DNA of 64,000 nucleotides from Allium sativum (Eukaryota; Streptophyta; Magnoliopsida; Asparagales; Amaryllidaceae): the NCBI GenBank assembly GCA_030737875.1, contig CM060912.1:262875731-262939730 (forward strand), read 5' to 3'. The position numbers were made by a program, and so were the translations under genes. This document shows, piece by piece, positions 45,761-57,660 of this stretch (positions within the stretch are counted from its first letter, which is position 1; each line of letters opens with the position of its first letter). The notes under the pieces were generated by a model that was not told where the DNA came from, made no database searches, and saw only the letters and a list, made by a program, of their open reading frames with translations.

Positions 45761-47160
45761 AATACAACCAACTCTTATGGACCAAACAGGAACTTCGCAG
45801 CAAAGTGACCCACAGATTTTAGACATCATGGATAATCTCAAAAAAAGGGAAACTTCTAGTCACCTCAGTAGATATTCCATAGATGAAAAGGGGTGGTTCC
45901 GACGAGATGGAAGGCTTTGTGTTCCTCAAACTGGAAGCTTGATAAAGACAGTCCTAGAGGAAGCCCACCATTCTAAGATGATTATTCATCCAGGCGGTGA
46001 CAAGATGTATAGAGACATGAAGCGGGTTTTCTTTTGAGCTGTGGTGAAGAGGGACATGGCGGAGTTTGTTTCTCAATGTTTGGTTTGTCAGCAAGTCAAA
46101 GCTGAGCAAAATAAGCCCGGTGAACTACTTCATCCTTTGGATGTTCCACAGTGGAAGTGGTAGAGCGTCTCTATGGATTTCATAGATGGTTTTCCTAGAT
46201 CGAAGAAGGGCAACACCAGTATTTGGATTGTGGTGGATAGACTCACTAAGAGCGCTCATTTCATTCCAGTTAAGAGTTATAGGATGGCATCTTGGTTAGC
46301 AGCAATTTATGTTTGTGAGATAGTCCGTCTTCATGGAGTACCTTCCAGCATCGTAAACGATCGTGACCCCATCTTCACCAGTGAATTTTGGAGGAGTTCG
46401 CAAGAAGCATTAGGTACACAGTTGTGTTTGAGCACCGCTTATCATCCTAAGACCGATGGGCAGATGGAGAGGGTGAACAGAGTTCTAGAGGATCTTTTAA
46501 GGCTGTGTATCCTTGACTTCGGAGGGACTTGGGAAGAGCATCTTCCTTTAGTAGAGTTCGCCGACAACAACAGTTACCAAGCTAACATCGGCATGGAACC
46601 CTTCGAAGCATTGTACGAGCGACCCTGTAGGTCACCAACTTGTTGGTGGGAATCTACAGAAAGATTATTACTTGGACCAGATATGGTTAGAGAAACATCC
46701 GAGAAGATTGACCTTATTCGACGTCGCATGAAGACGGCTCAAGATAGGAAGAAGTCCTATGCAGACAAAAGAAGATCTAATATCGAAATTGAAGTGGAAG
46801 ACATAGTTTTTATTAAAGTATCTCCTCTGAGGAATGTGGTTCGCTTCGGATCGGCAGGGAAGTTGGCAACCAGATTTGTAGGACCATTTCCCATAACCAA
46901 GAGGATTGGTCAAATGGCCTATAGAGTAAAGCTACCAGAAAATCTATCACGCGTTCATGATGTTTTCCACGTTCTCATCTGCGGAAGTGTTTGCATGTCA
47001 CTGCGGAAGTTGTTGAGCCAAGTATATTGGAAGAAGTAGAAGTGGAGTGGGAGGCGACAGTAAGATGAGTCCCTACCCGTATTCATGGATCAGAAGTTAA
47101 GAAGCTATGCAATAAGAGATCAAGCTAATAAAGGTTCAATGGGGAGATAACCCATAGAAT
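45735..47160 (+). pseudogene. Integrase of element C with decayed C terminus
   Basis: N-terminal zinc finger HH-CC: EEAHHSKMIIHPGG, then a stop (46035-46037), then CLVCQQVKAEQ. A stop at 46161 sits just before the core. The catalytic triad is visible: Asp in MDFIDGFP (about 46182), Asp in NDRDPIFTS (about 46364) and Glu in QMERVNRVLEDL (about 46465). After KLPENLSRVHDVFHV (about 46960) the frame shifts, and the chromodomain-like tail (SS-IKVQWGDNP region, 47120-47190) is only traceable with stops. Integrase would insert the cDNA; the chromodomain usually targets heterochromatin. Confidence 0.9.
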
Positions 47161-47806
47161 GCGATTTGGGAGACCGAAGACAAGACTCGTGCTTCATACC
47201 CTTTCCTTTTCGAGGGTATGTTCTTAACTCCTTTTTCCAAAGTTTTATCTATGCTTGTTTCTATCATCTGAGTATGTCCCATCAAGAGTATTTTCGACCT
47301 TTAGATAGGAATTCTATGAATGTAAACATGTGTTTGAGACACGTTATGTTTGATGGATGCAAGTGTTTACTAATGGTTGCCTGTGGATGCATATACACAC
47401 ATATTAGGCACTACATCAGCTCAATCACTCTCATACTGCATATGGATGTGTGTGCATTTTTCTTTCCTTTTATTGGGTGAAAATGGATGTATTAGCATAT
47501 GGATGTTGCATATGGACGAACGAGTGTGCACATATATAGAACTTACATGTTATAATAGGATAGTTTACATACATATTGGATTTATGGCACTAACATACAT
47601 TGCACTGAGGAGGTCGACTGAATCAGTAGACCGCCTAATTTTCGCATTAGTGTTGGGACACATACACACACCTCTGCATATGTTCATATAAGCATTAGAA
47701 GTCTTTAAGGACAATGGATGTCTGTGATTGATGGATGAGTAGACGGGTGATGGATGGTAGGATATACATTCTTCTCAACTTAGTGATTTCGGGGACAAAA
47801 TCCTTT

Positions 47807-47819
47807 AAGTTGGGGGGAA
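47807..47819 (+). other. Polypurine tract of element C
   Basis: AAGTTGGGGGGAA directly precedes the LTR start; upstream is TTTCGGGGACAAAATCC. Confidence 0.9.
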
Positions 47820-50377
47820 TGTAACACCCCATAATTTTGTCAACATTAAAGAGGATAAATTAAATAATAATTAATTTAATAATCAGAATTAAGGGAAATG
47901 GACTGCGCCATTGCGTCCGTCTCGAAATTTTGGTCTAGATAGACATTTGGTTTGCGTAAAACGGACACCGTATAAAGAAGTTATGAAGGTTTGAAGTTTG
48001 TATACGCGCAAGATAATTGTATATATATAAGGTCTAGAAAACCAAATTTCAGTTCAAAATTCGAAATTTCTGAAGGCGGAAGAATTCTTGCCCTAGCGGT
48101 ATCAACCCCAAAGCAGCGGGGGCGACCCCCCTAGGGCTGAGGTGGAAGTCGGTTTCAGAGGGTTGGCAGCTGTATATAGAGGTCCATTTCTCTTGTTTTC
48201 TTCACTGGAAATCAATGGAGGCCAAATGTTGTCGGTGCCTGAACTAAGACGAATCCTTTTCTTCAACAACAATCAACTAAAGCTAATCAGTTAGAGATTC
48301 AAGTTTAGATCTGCAACTCAACAAGCTTCTCTTCGAGTTCTATTTTTTTCATCCACGCACGGTGATTTCTAGGTTACTTTTAGATTTAAATGATTAAAAT
48401 TAAAACGTGATAGTACTGTGATTTGGATCTGTCTTAAATCATGAATCTATATTATTCTTGGATCCCAAACTTTATCATGCTAGATCTATTTTTATAGATC
48501 TAATTCACTTGTGGTTAATTTATCATGTCACCTTTGTGGATCTGAACCTTTAGCTAGGTTTGTGGTTAATTTTGATCTATCGTTATTTGAACAGTTAAAT
48601 CTTTGTTTAGATCTAGATCATCTTGTTGTGATTAATTAAGATCTATCATTAATTGGACATATGAACTCTTATTTGGATCTGTTCAACCTTACTATGTTAG
48701 ATCTAGTTTAATTATCACAAGTTCATAGATCTATTCTTATATGTTCACCTTATCACCATGTCAATATATACATTTATGCCAATCATGTTGGAATAATCAC
48801 TATTGTCATCTTCCAATAACCTTTCCCTTTTATTGTTTGTGGCTAGGATAACAATTATAGACGTAACTGCACTTATAACACGAGGTTAGGTTGCATTGTG
48901 GTGGAAGTCTGCCCGGACCCGACCGACATATCCAGCAACCACTAATGTTGAACCTAATGTGAGAAGTCTAAGTGCACAGATACGACCTGGGCTAAGACAC
49001 GAGGTTAGGCCCAACTTGTGGAAGAAGTCTGCCCGTACCCGACCGGCATATCCAGCATCCACAAGCTATAGGCCTAATGTGGGAGGTCTGGCCCATTATA
49101 AACCATAATTGGACATGGTAACGAATTGAAATACTTAACCTAGTTGAATCCATAGGGATTGTGTGAACATAAATAGGGGTTAAGTAAACTTGGTTGAACA
49201 AGGGGAGGGTTAAGTATCTGAGGTGGGTGGGTAATATTTAGATATAGGCCCACAAAACTTAACCAATTGGGGGTTATGTATTAAAGACACATATAGGTAA
49301 GCATAATCGGTAGAAAGATTGGGGTTATATATTAAAGACAACTTTTAGGGTAAATATAACCTGTGGAAAACCTAGCGGGGGATACAAGACAAAGGGGAGA
49401 GCTTGTATCATATTGTGTGGGGCCCGTTTCAGTCAGTAACCCTGAGTAGGTATCGAGAAGAGTACTCCGAACTAGGTCGAAGAAGGGGCACGCTTACTGA
49501 ACTGATTGTAAGAGATCCAAACGTGAAGAACGGTGTGGGCGGCGCAAACCGACCGGGCCATGTGCATGCATGGGTCGGGCAGAGGGGGATAAGACGATCG
49601 TGACACCTATAGATGTGGGGCTGTGCATATCAGCGGAGGGTTGTCACTTTAGGACGTGATACATCCTACGGTGGGGTCGGCACAGAGTATCTATGCGGAT
49701 TAGGGAGCCGATCGATTAAGGTAGTAGTTAGGGTATACCTGGACATATGCCTAAATCTACCACCTTATAGTAGAAGAGATCATCTCATTCTGGATATACT
49801 AGTAGTAGTGCAGAGTAATCATTAAGGAAGTGTATACACCCTATCCTGTTTTCATACCTTCCTTTTATGTAGTTATCTCTCTCTTATCCACTTTATATGC
49901 CTGTCATGCTACTTTTATTTATTTTCCTGCTAAAAGTAACTTGACTCGCCAGACTTTATGTCTGACCCTTTTTGTTTCCTCTTCTTTCTTCCGTTTCCTC
50001 CCTCCCCTCAGGTTCTCAGGGCGGGAACACTCAGGCTTGACCATGATTCTGCTTATTATTGCTGGAGCTGCTTAGATGTATGGCTCAAGCTCCTATCCTT
50101 GTTGCTATGACTATAGTTTGTTTTTGGGGAATTTTATTTCTTTCATGTACTCTGATATTTTTGAAGTATAAGATAGTAGCTTTTATGTTGTAATGGGTTT
50201 TTGTATTTCAGACATGTGATGTTTTTGGACCATGGTGTTTTATGATAAATGAAGTTATTATTCCGCTGTTATTTTATATATCTGTCTTGTAATATCTATG
50301 TTCTGTTTACTTATAACGCTTCACGAAACTTAATGCATTCCCTTTGTGAGTCACATTAACAGACGTGGGGTGTCACA
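47820..50377 (+). mobile_element. 3' LTR of element C
   Basis: 2558 bases, TGTAACACCCCA...GGGGTGTCACA. U3 and the middle are diverged from LTRs A/B, but the hairpin pair (48886-49077) and the GATACATCC...GGGAGCCGATCGA block (49660-49715) are retained. TATATAGA at 48174 is the likely TATA box. Left flank of the whole element ATGTA, right flank TGTTT; no clean target duplication. Confidence 0.9.
48886..49077 (+). other. Tandem pair of conserved hairpins in LTR C
   Basis: Copy 1: outer stem TTAGGTT (48886-48892) with AACCTAA (48951-48957), inner CATT-GTGGT with ACCACTAATG (one bulge). Copy 2: outer TTAGGCC (49005-49011) with GGCCTAA (49071-49077), inner CTTGTGGA (49015-49022) with TCCACAAG (49058-49065). 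The stems differ from those in A, B and D at several positions, with matching changes on the other arm. The apical CTGCCCG-ACCCGACCG(G/A)CAT is conserved. Confidence 0.8.
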
Positions 50378-51903
50378 TGTTTAGTTTATAAATTAATTAA
50401 TTTAATATTCCTTAATAAAAAAATTACAAACTAATTAGCGAGTGTTAATTGCATTGGTTGAATTAACACGGGCCATCCAAAATTCTATCTGCGTCCTTTG
50501 TTCTACTTGTTCCAAATTTCCAACCGTTCTCCCTGTCATTACGTAACCCATGCTGCCAAATAGAAATCTATGTTTTAGTTAATATATATTCTATTTAAAT
50601 AACTAACTAATTCTTTAATTAATTTGATTAATCAATAATCACGTTTTACATAAAAGGGCTGATTACTTTGCTTCCTTTTGATTCTCAAGCATCACGTTTC
50701 TTCTGTCTTGTACACTCCTTCTGAACCCACGTTCTTTAACAAGCTGTCGCTCATCAATCCTTGCGCGCCCAATACAGACCATCAGAGGACGATCGGAGGT
50801 AGCCAGTTCGAGTGTGCCACCCTCCTCATGCACCACCACGAACGACGCCATGCCCGGTTGCTCCGTTCACCGCCATGAACCTTCGAATGCCAATACTTTG
50901 ATCGAGATTTGTAGTCGAATTACAACACTTAAACACATCTCAACCGTTCATCAAGAAGAGCTCGTTGAGCTCGATAGGTTCTCAGTTGGGTGTTTTAGGA
51001 TTTAATAAGCGGATTGGAAGAAAATTTGGAGGGAAATTCATGAATTTTAGGTCGTTCATATATTAGACGATGGAGGCACAGTTTTGGTATGTTATTGACC
51101 ACGCAACTAGTTTTGACCATAAAATAGGTTATCGCATGGAATATATATAGATTGGGCATAATCTAATATTATTATATTATTTACTAAACTTTACGCTGAA
51201 GTATCATGATAAAACTAACACATACGATATCCGATCGAGGATAAACTCCTAATCCTACCATAAAAAAATATTCCGAACCCGATGGGACAAGTTTCGTCGA
51301 ACTCCGAGGTCGTTTGTAAAAAGTCCTTTATAATTCACAGGTGAAATATCATGCGTTTAAATTTCCCACGATCACAAAATAAATCCAGTCAACTTGAAAC
51401 TTTGACATTCTACTAGACATTTTCCTTATAGATCCAATGAAATTTGTTTCGTTAAAATCGGAGTTAATTTGGCCGGTCTTCATTCCTTTAAAGTTACCCC
51501 TGTCTAAAGATATAAACGATTAAATAAAAATAAGGGCGTTTGACGCTTCCACGGTCAAACGGAAAGTCCGATTGATAGAAAAATGGAAACCCTACAATAA
51601 CTAACTAATATGAATCCAACGACACAAGTTTCGTCGCATTCTCAAACTGTTTCCTGGTACGCTATTTTTATACGCCAATGTTATTTTGGACACCGAAATA
51701 CCCGATGTTCAAAAATAACAAACTACCTACCTATCCCAACTCTAAACGTCGATAGGAACTCAACGGAAATGGTTTCGTGGCTTAATTCGATCATCTGCTC
51801 AAGTTATACACAATTACCCCTGAAATAAATTAAATTAAATTAATTACGCGCTGTAGAAAATGACTGGGTGTTTATGGCTGTCGTTTTCACATACGACATT
51901 GGT
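50378..51903 (-). mobile_element. Fragment of an X-family LTR, copy X5
   Basis: It resembles the U3 plus leader part of X4: a GC-richer leader (about 50660-51000), then AT-rich sequence with repeated ACAAGTTTCGTCGAACTCCG modules (51290, 51628, 51765), comparable to 63252 and 63420 in X4. It is cut on the left by element C and on the right by Tekay LTR fragment D. ORFs here are short and carry no motif. Confidence 0.5.
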
Positions 51904-53314
51904 TGTAACACCCTATATCCATTAATGTCACTCACTAAGGGAACGCATTAACTTCCATGGAGCATTATAAGTGTATATAGAATAGAACATAACAAGACAG
52001 ATATAAAGTAGTACCTAAAAATTAAAACTTCATTCATTGCAGCAGAAAACAAAATAAGTTTGGTTACATCATCAAAACCAAATACTAGAGTCAAGTACAT
52101 AAATATCCATCTTGAAAGTTTTATTATCAGAGTACAAAAACAAAAGCATAATCCCACTACTACAAATATCCATAAAGGAAAAGAAAGATAAAGCGGAGCA
52201 TTACTCTCAACACTCCAAGCACTCCAACAGAAAGAAATCCAAGCAAAGCTCCACTAATTCCCACCCTGAGGACCTGGGGGGAAAAGGAAAGAAAAGAGGC
52301 AAAAACAAACGAGGTCAGACATAAGTCTGGCGAGTCCAGTAACTTTAACAATATTACAAGTAAAGCAACAGGGTAAGGAATAAACTGGATATAAGGAATG
52401 ACTGTAACATAACAGAGTTGACAAGGTAAATAAGGCATGTAAGATAGAACAACGACTGCGCTCCTAACTACTACAAGACATGCTCTGCACCGCACTAACA
52501 TACTAAAAGATGATCCCTCTCGAACAACCATAAATTTTATAATAATAATAATGGTAGTCTCATGTACCCCTAGCTGCTGTCATAGGTGCCGCCTGCTCCT
52601 ATCTCCACTAGATGTACCGACTACCCTACCCCATACGATCGGCTCCCTAACACGTAGATACCCGTGCTGGTCCCACAGTAGGGTGTATCACTCCCTAAAG
52701 TGGCAACCTGATACTACTAAAAGGCACGGCTTATACCTACACGATGCAACAGCGTCTTACCTACCAGCCCGGACCCATGCACGCACATGACCCCGTTGGA
52801 CTTGCACTGCCACAGCTAACCCTTTATTGACCTCTTACAATCAACCCAAGTAAGCGTGTCCCGACCTCGACCTAGTTCGAGATCACTAAGATACTAAATG
52901 GGTTACTGGTTGAAAAGGGTCCCCACACTTGACACAAGCTTCCCTCCTAAGCTTGGTCCCCACTAGGAATTCCCACTTAACCCCTCTTATTCCCATATCA
53001 AACTACATGTCTCAAGGTTCAGTGTTCGTTAATTCATTATAACTGTAATCTTGCAAGACCTCTCACATTAGATACCGTTGGCGGTTGCTGGACGTGCCGG
53101 GTGGTTCCGGGCAGGCTTACACCGCAAACCCATCTAACCTCCTGTCTTTGCCCTATTACATATCTAATTTCTGCCTTTGACCTCTCACATTAGATAACGT
53201 TTGCGGTTGCTGGACATGCCGAGCGGTTCCGGGCATGCTTACACCACAAACATATCTAACCTCGTGTCGTAGGCATTCATTATCCTAAGTTCATCTCAAA
53301 TTAGGGATTATAGT
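51904..53314 (-). mobile_element. Tekay-type LTR fragment D (R-U5 half)
   Basis: In minus orientation it ends TAGGGTGTTACA at 51904. It aligns base for base with 6174-7550 of LTR A and breaks at 53314, where a different LTR begins. The left flank is not a primer site, so it is the end of a 3' or solo LTR. It contains both hairpin copies (53068-53137 and 53190-53259). Confidence 0.85.
53068..53259 (-). other. Tandem pair of conserved hairpins in LTR fragment D
   Basis: Copy 1 outer stem TTAGAT (53068-53073)/ATCTAA (53132-53137). Copy 2 TTAGATA (53190-53196)/TATCTAA (53253-53259), with inner GTTTGCGGT against ACCACAAAC (one non-Watson-Crick position). Confidence 0.7.
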
Positions 53315-53649
53315 TGTTAGACCAAAAAATGGTCCTAACACCCAAATCGTCGTATTTTGAGCATAGGATATGAAGAAATAACTGAAAAATAGAGAAAAGA
53401 GCAAGACAACGAGATTTTTATAGTGGTTCGGCGTTAACGAGCCTACGTCCACTTCATATTTTCTCATTTCACTCATAGATTACAATTACAATGAATATTG
53501 TCTTTCAATCACTTGAATTCAATGAATAATTCTCTCCGAATCCATTGAATTTATTGAGGAAGATAGTGGTTATTCATGGAGAAGTGTTGGCCATGGCAGC
53601 CATGGATGAGGAGATGCCAAAAGTCCCTTGAAAATGCCCTCTGAAGGTG

Positions 53650-53657
53650 TATTTATA
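53650..53657 (-). promoter_or_regulatory. TATA box of the TGTTAG LTR
   Basis: The minus strand reads TATAAATA in AGCTATAAATACACC, about 330 bases from the LTR end. Confidence 0.55.
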
Positions 53658-53771
53658 GCTGTAGGAAAGCTCCTGGGAGGACTGGTTCGTGATGGGGTAC
53701 GTGGCAGGCGATCCATAAAAATAGGAGAGCCAGTAGCCTTGAGAATAGGTCAAAACAAGCTGCGTTTGAAC

Positions 53772-53912
53772 AGGTCCGAAGGTCGGATCGCGGTCATGGG
53801 TCGGATCGCGGTCATGGGTCAGATCGGATCGCGTAGGCAAGGGAGGATCGGATCGCAGTCATGGGTCGGATCGGATCGCGTAGGCAAGGGCGGATCGGAT
53901 TGCGGTCATATG
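53772..53912. repeat. 18-bp tandem repeat GGTCGGATCGCGGTCATG
   Basis: About six degenerate units with GATCGGATCGCGTAGGCAAGG variants, upstream of the TATA box on the minus strand. The open frame across it (53628-53945) is a repeat artefact. Confidence 0.8.
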
Positions 53913-54233
53913 CCAGCTTACACTCGTTCACGGAAATGGGCGTAACTTTCAAACCGTAAGTCCGATTGAGCCAAACCAAAGCTCAAACTGAAGCTAATTC
54001 AAAGGGCTACGAGTATATGAGGTGAATAGATCCAAATGAGGTAATTTGATAGGGGTTTCGGGCTAGTTTATACTGATGTTGTGATTTTGACCAAACTGCC
54101 TTGTGTCTTCTGACGATGCTTCCAATGCCAGAGAGCGATGTTATCCGGAGATTCCACATCAGACAGCATTTACCGAGAGGTGTGTCAACATGATCTTTGC
54201 TTTGGGTAGCCTGGTCACAAAGCAGGCTAACAT

Positions 54234-57200
54234 TTTGCCCCCCAAAGTACATCTTATCGAAGATGAGATGTGCTTTGAATATGTTGAGCTTAATCTCTCT
54301 GGAACGTCATTTATCCTTGAGAAGGCTTCATCCAACTACTGCATTGCTTCCCTGGGAGATAGTCAGGCCAAGTTCCACGGAAGGAGTATATGAGATGATC
54401 AAGAAATCGTTTAAACCTTGTCGGATCAAAGGATCTAATTCATCCGTCAGATGTCATGCTAAATCGTTGGCTCCCGAGCGTGATTCTACACACACAGGTC
54501 ATTGCCAAACAACATCATTATTCTATGCAAGCCAAGCGCGTGGTAGGGTTGGACTTTCTTTTTCATATGAGCCAATGTATGAAGTAGCCAACCAAATCAT
54601 GGGGCAATGTAAGAATCTTTGGGCTCTGAGCTAACAACTGGACTATTGGGACGAAGCATATCAGAATCAACGTATGAATTTGTCATTTGTATTCAAGTTT
54701 GGATCATCTTGATATCTTGGTATTGATCCAGGATCTTAAAATCGCATTGAATCGTAACTGTAGGGAATCTGAAGGCCATGATCACTTTGGATCGTGGTCA
54801 AAGGAATCCGCGATCGCTCTGGATTGCTTCGCAATTCAATAATCATATGCAAGTCAGTAAGAGACGTAGTTGATACCATGTGAACCAGTGCTCGTGCGAT
54901 CGTCACTATCATAAGGCAGTGGAGGAATTTGTCACACCTTCCATCCGATGTAGCAGCGATTTAAACCTTTGAAGTCACACTTGACCCGTAAACTGACTCA
55001 TTTGAACGGGCAAGTTGCATTCTGTCACATTCTGAAGATATAGTGTATACATTTCGGGTCATGTGCCAGGCCAGGGTCATATTCAATGTCAGCTTGCGAA
55101 TCGGCATTCATGCTATGAGGGCCACTGGAGGACAAGCAAAGTTAATGCTTATGCCCCCAGCGTCGGTGGGGGTGAGCTAAGTTATTGGGGCATACGGTCT
55201 TTAAGCTCTTATACTCTCTGCAGTTGATTCAGGCCATAGCTGAGTTGCAAGTTCAGCTATTCTAGTTGACCCAAGTTGTCCTGTGCTCTTCTTGAGTCAG
55301 CAAGATTTCGAGTTGTACATGCGAATGGTCGAATCACATTTTCTTTGATATCATCTCTTCTCTTTAGTCAGATAGTGAAGATTGCCTCATCGGGCATCAG
55401 CGACTTCGGAAACTCTTATCAGATCAATTGCGGAGTCAAGTAAGGTTGTTGAATGCGAGTGAATAAATGTCGTTATGAAGTTAGTTGGGCCCCACCGTTT
55501 ATGCTTCAGCATAGTCCGAAATGGTTATCACAGTCTTATTGAGTCTCTTTCTCATGCTCGGTTCAATTGTGCTTAACAAACAAGATCATGGGCTCGATAA
55601 GTGGTATAGATTCTCTTTGGAATTGCACATTCTTGTCATTGTTTTCCAGGGCTTTTCCTTTGTCCTTATCGCTTCAGGAATTAGAAGGTACCCCATTCTT
55701 TAGTCAGGAAGGCATCTAGGTCATTCGTCTCGACGCTAACACCTTTTTGTCATGAAAGTCTATCGACTTCAGGGTTGAATTCATCAAAATCTCTGAGAAA
55801 GTCTTGTTATAGAGAAAATTTAAAGTCCGGGGGAATAACAGGGGATCCTGACGTCCCATGTGTGAGGGCTGTGATTGTCGTTATCCACATCAACTAGAGG
55901 AGTACCGCTCCTCGAGAGGTGCCGAATTAAACTGGCGAGCAGATCACCGTCAAAGAATTGTTGCACATTATCAAGATCCTGGCTGGTGCCCCCAGCATCG
56001 AATCTGAGATTACAAAGGGGGTCTTTGCTGATTTCTTGTTTCCACGTCGATATTGCCCCCAGGTCATGGTTCGAGTCATTTGACCTGACCGGGTTCCTAT
56101 TTTTCGAATTGTTGCGTTCTTTCTCGGAGCTGAGTATGAAATGTCGCTCGAGTATTCATTCGAGTTGGAGTTAAAACTGGTTGTGCATGATCTGAGTTCA
56201 TTGTGATTCTTGCATTCTCATCTAGGAAGTTGCAGGTAGCCGTTCCATCGCCCATGTTTCCATCTACGACGTTCTGAATCGAAGCTGCACGTTGTGTGAC
56301 TGCTGATTGGTTCGTGTTCATCTCGGGTGTTCCCACTTGCTTTCTGCATGAAGGGAGAGGTTGGAGGCGAAATAGCTACATCCTATCCAATTGCTGTATG
56401 GGATATATCCAGCCTTATATGAGCTTCCCATTCTAGAAGTCGGTTGGGATCAGCAGATGGACATTCTCTTTGCATTTGTTTCTTGGTCCTCAAGGGGGCC
56501 TGTTAGGATCACAACACAAGTTAAACACAGGCACTTAAGTTATGCCGTTTGTAAATATTTTCAATAGCCATGGCCCCAGTTATAGGGTAAGTGCGAAAGA
56601 CATGCGGTCAGATCACTTCCCTTTCGAATTCAGACATGTATACATGAGAAGAGGAAGTCACTTTCAGAATTCAAGCGATCATACTATCCAAGCATGGAGT
56701 AGGACGTGTTTGGGACGGTAAAAGAAGCCTGTAATTCATAAATGTCTAGAATTCCATGATTACGTCGAATCGTATTAAGGCCAAGGAATCAATGATCGCT
56801 CAAGATCGTACTAAGGTAGGGTAGACATCAAAAAATCTCAGGGCCTCGCCAGGTCCTTCCAGTTGCGAGTATGGAGTTGTATAACATGTCGCTGAATAAT
56901 TCACTATCCAGGCTTCTTTTTCTGTCATCCCCGTGAGTCGCACAGGCAGCTTAGAATTATACGCCTACGTCATCCTTCTAGACGCGGCCCTTTAGTTATT
57001 CCCTACTGGTCTGCTGTTGTTGTACGAGTTCGGATCTCGCATTTTGTCCAGCTTTGTTTTGTGAGCCTGTACTTAGTGAATGAAATTCCATTTCTTTTTG
57101 TACTGCTGTGTTCGTGTGTTGCCCCCCATTCCCGGAAACGAGTGGTTCGAGCTCCATTTTCATTCTTGGTCCCGGTCGTGTGACGGGATAGGATCCCTTG

Positions 57201-57660
57201 AGTGGCATATGTCGTCATGCATTTATACTCTCCTGATCCTTCAGCGGAGCAGAAATTATGGGGGGTGCAGAGTCTCCAGCACCTTTCTCAGCGCTTAATC
57301 ATAGACGCTTTTATACTCTCCTGGCGGTCGCCAAGGTTAGAGTTCGAACTCAGTTGTTCTGTCGCTCCCCGATCCTTCAGCGGGGTAAGAGTTCTTTCTC
57401 AGCGCTCAACCGGAGACGCTTTTATACTCTCCTGGCGTTCGCCAAGGTTAGAGTTCAGACTCAGCTGTTCAGTCGCTCCCCGATCCTTCAGCGGGGTGAG
57501 AGTCCTTTCGCATTATCCTGTACCTGCGAGCATTCCATAATTAGTTATGCATTTAAACATTTGAAACGCAAATAAGCAAACAAGTCATGAAAAATTATAA
57601 GTTATCAGTGCAACATATAAGTGAAAGTGCAGTAAAGTAGTATGTATGTATAGGCATGCC
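54234..57660 (-). mobile_element. Unclassified decayed retroelement-like sequence
   Basis: There is no complete gene. On the minus strand, 56336 to about 55830 gives overlapping open frames, including MNTNQSAVTQRAASIQN and, in another frame, WKQEISKDPLCNLRFD. This is reminiscent of a degenerate gag leader but without a diagnostic motif. TGTTAGGATCAC at 56510 resembles an LTR start. The remainder (54640-55800, 56510-57200) shows no frames with motifs. It ends at the X4 LTR border at 57661. Confidence 0.3.
57195..57515. repeat. 111-bp tandem repeat, about 2.7 copies
   Basis: GACGCTTTTATACTCTCCTGGCG recurs at 57304 and 57415 (exact period 111), with a diverged third copy upstream near 57215. 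Each unit ends CCTTCAGCGGGGT. All three frames stay open across two units because 111 is a multiple of three. Confidence 0.85.

Larger units (their letters stand above)
53315..54233 (-). mobile_element. LTR of a different element (TGTTAG...CTAACA), minus strand
   Basis: The left end reads TGTTAGACC on the plus strand, i.e. ...GGTCTAACA on the minus strand. TATAAATA on the minus strand (53650-53657) and an R-U5 with GTGGACGTAGGCTCG...CCGAACCACTATAA are typical of plant LTR leaders. The proposed right end is GCTAACA at 54227-54233, next to TTTTGCCCCCCAAAG, a polypurine tract when read on the minus strand. An alternative right end is the CTAACA at 54631-54636. Left flank ATAGT. Superfamily is uncertain. 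Confidence 0.45.

Noticed and set aside
53628..53945. 105-codon plus-strand ORF
   Set aside because: Spans the 18-base tandem repeat and runs antisense to the LTR promoter.
54103..54634. Two overlapping plus-strand ORFs (96 and 145 codons) as a host gene
   Set aside because: They overlap in different frames, cross the proposed LTR border at 54233 and carry no recognisable domain or splice sites.
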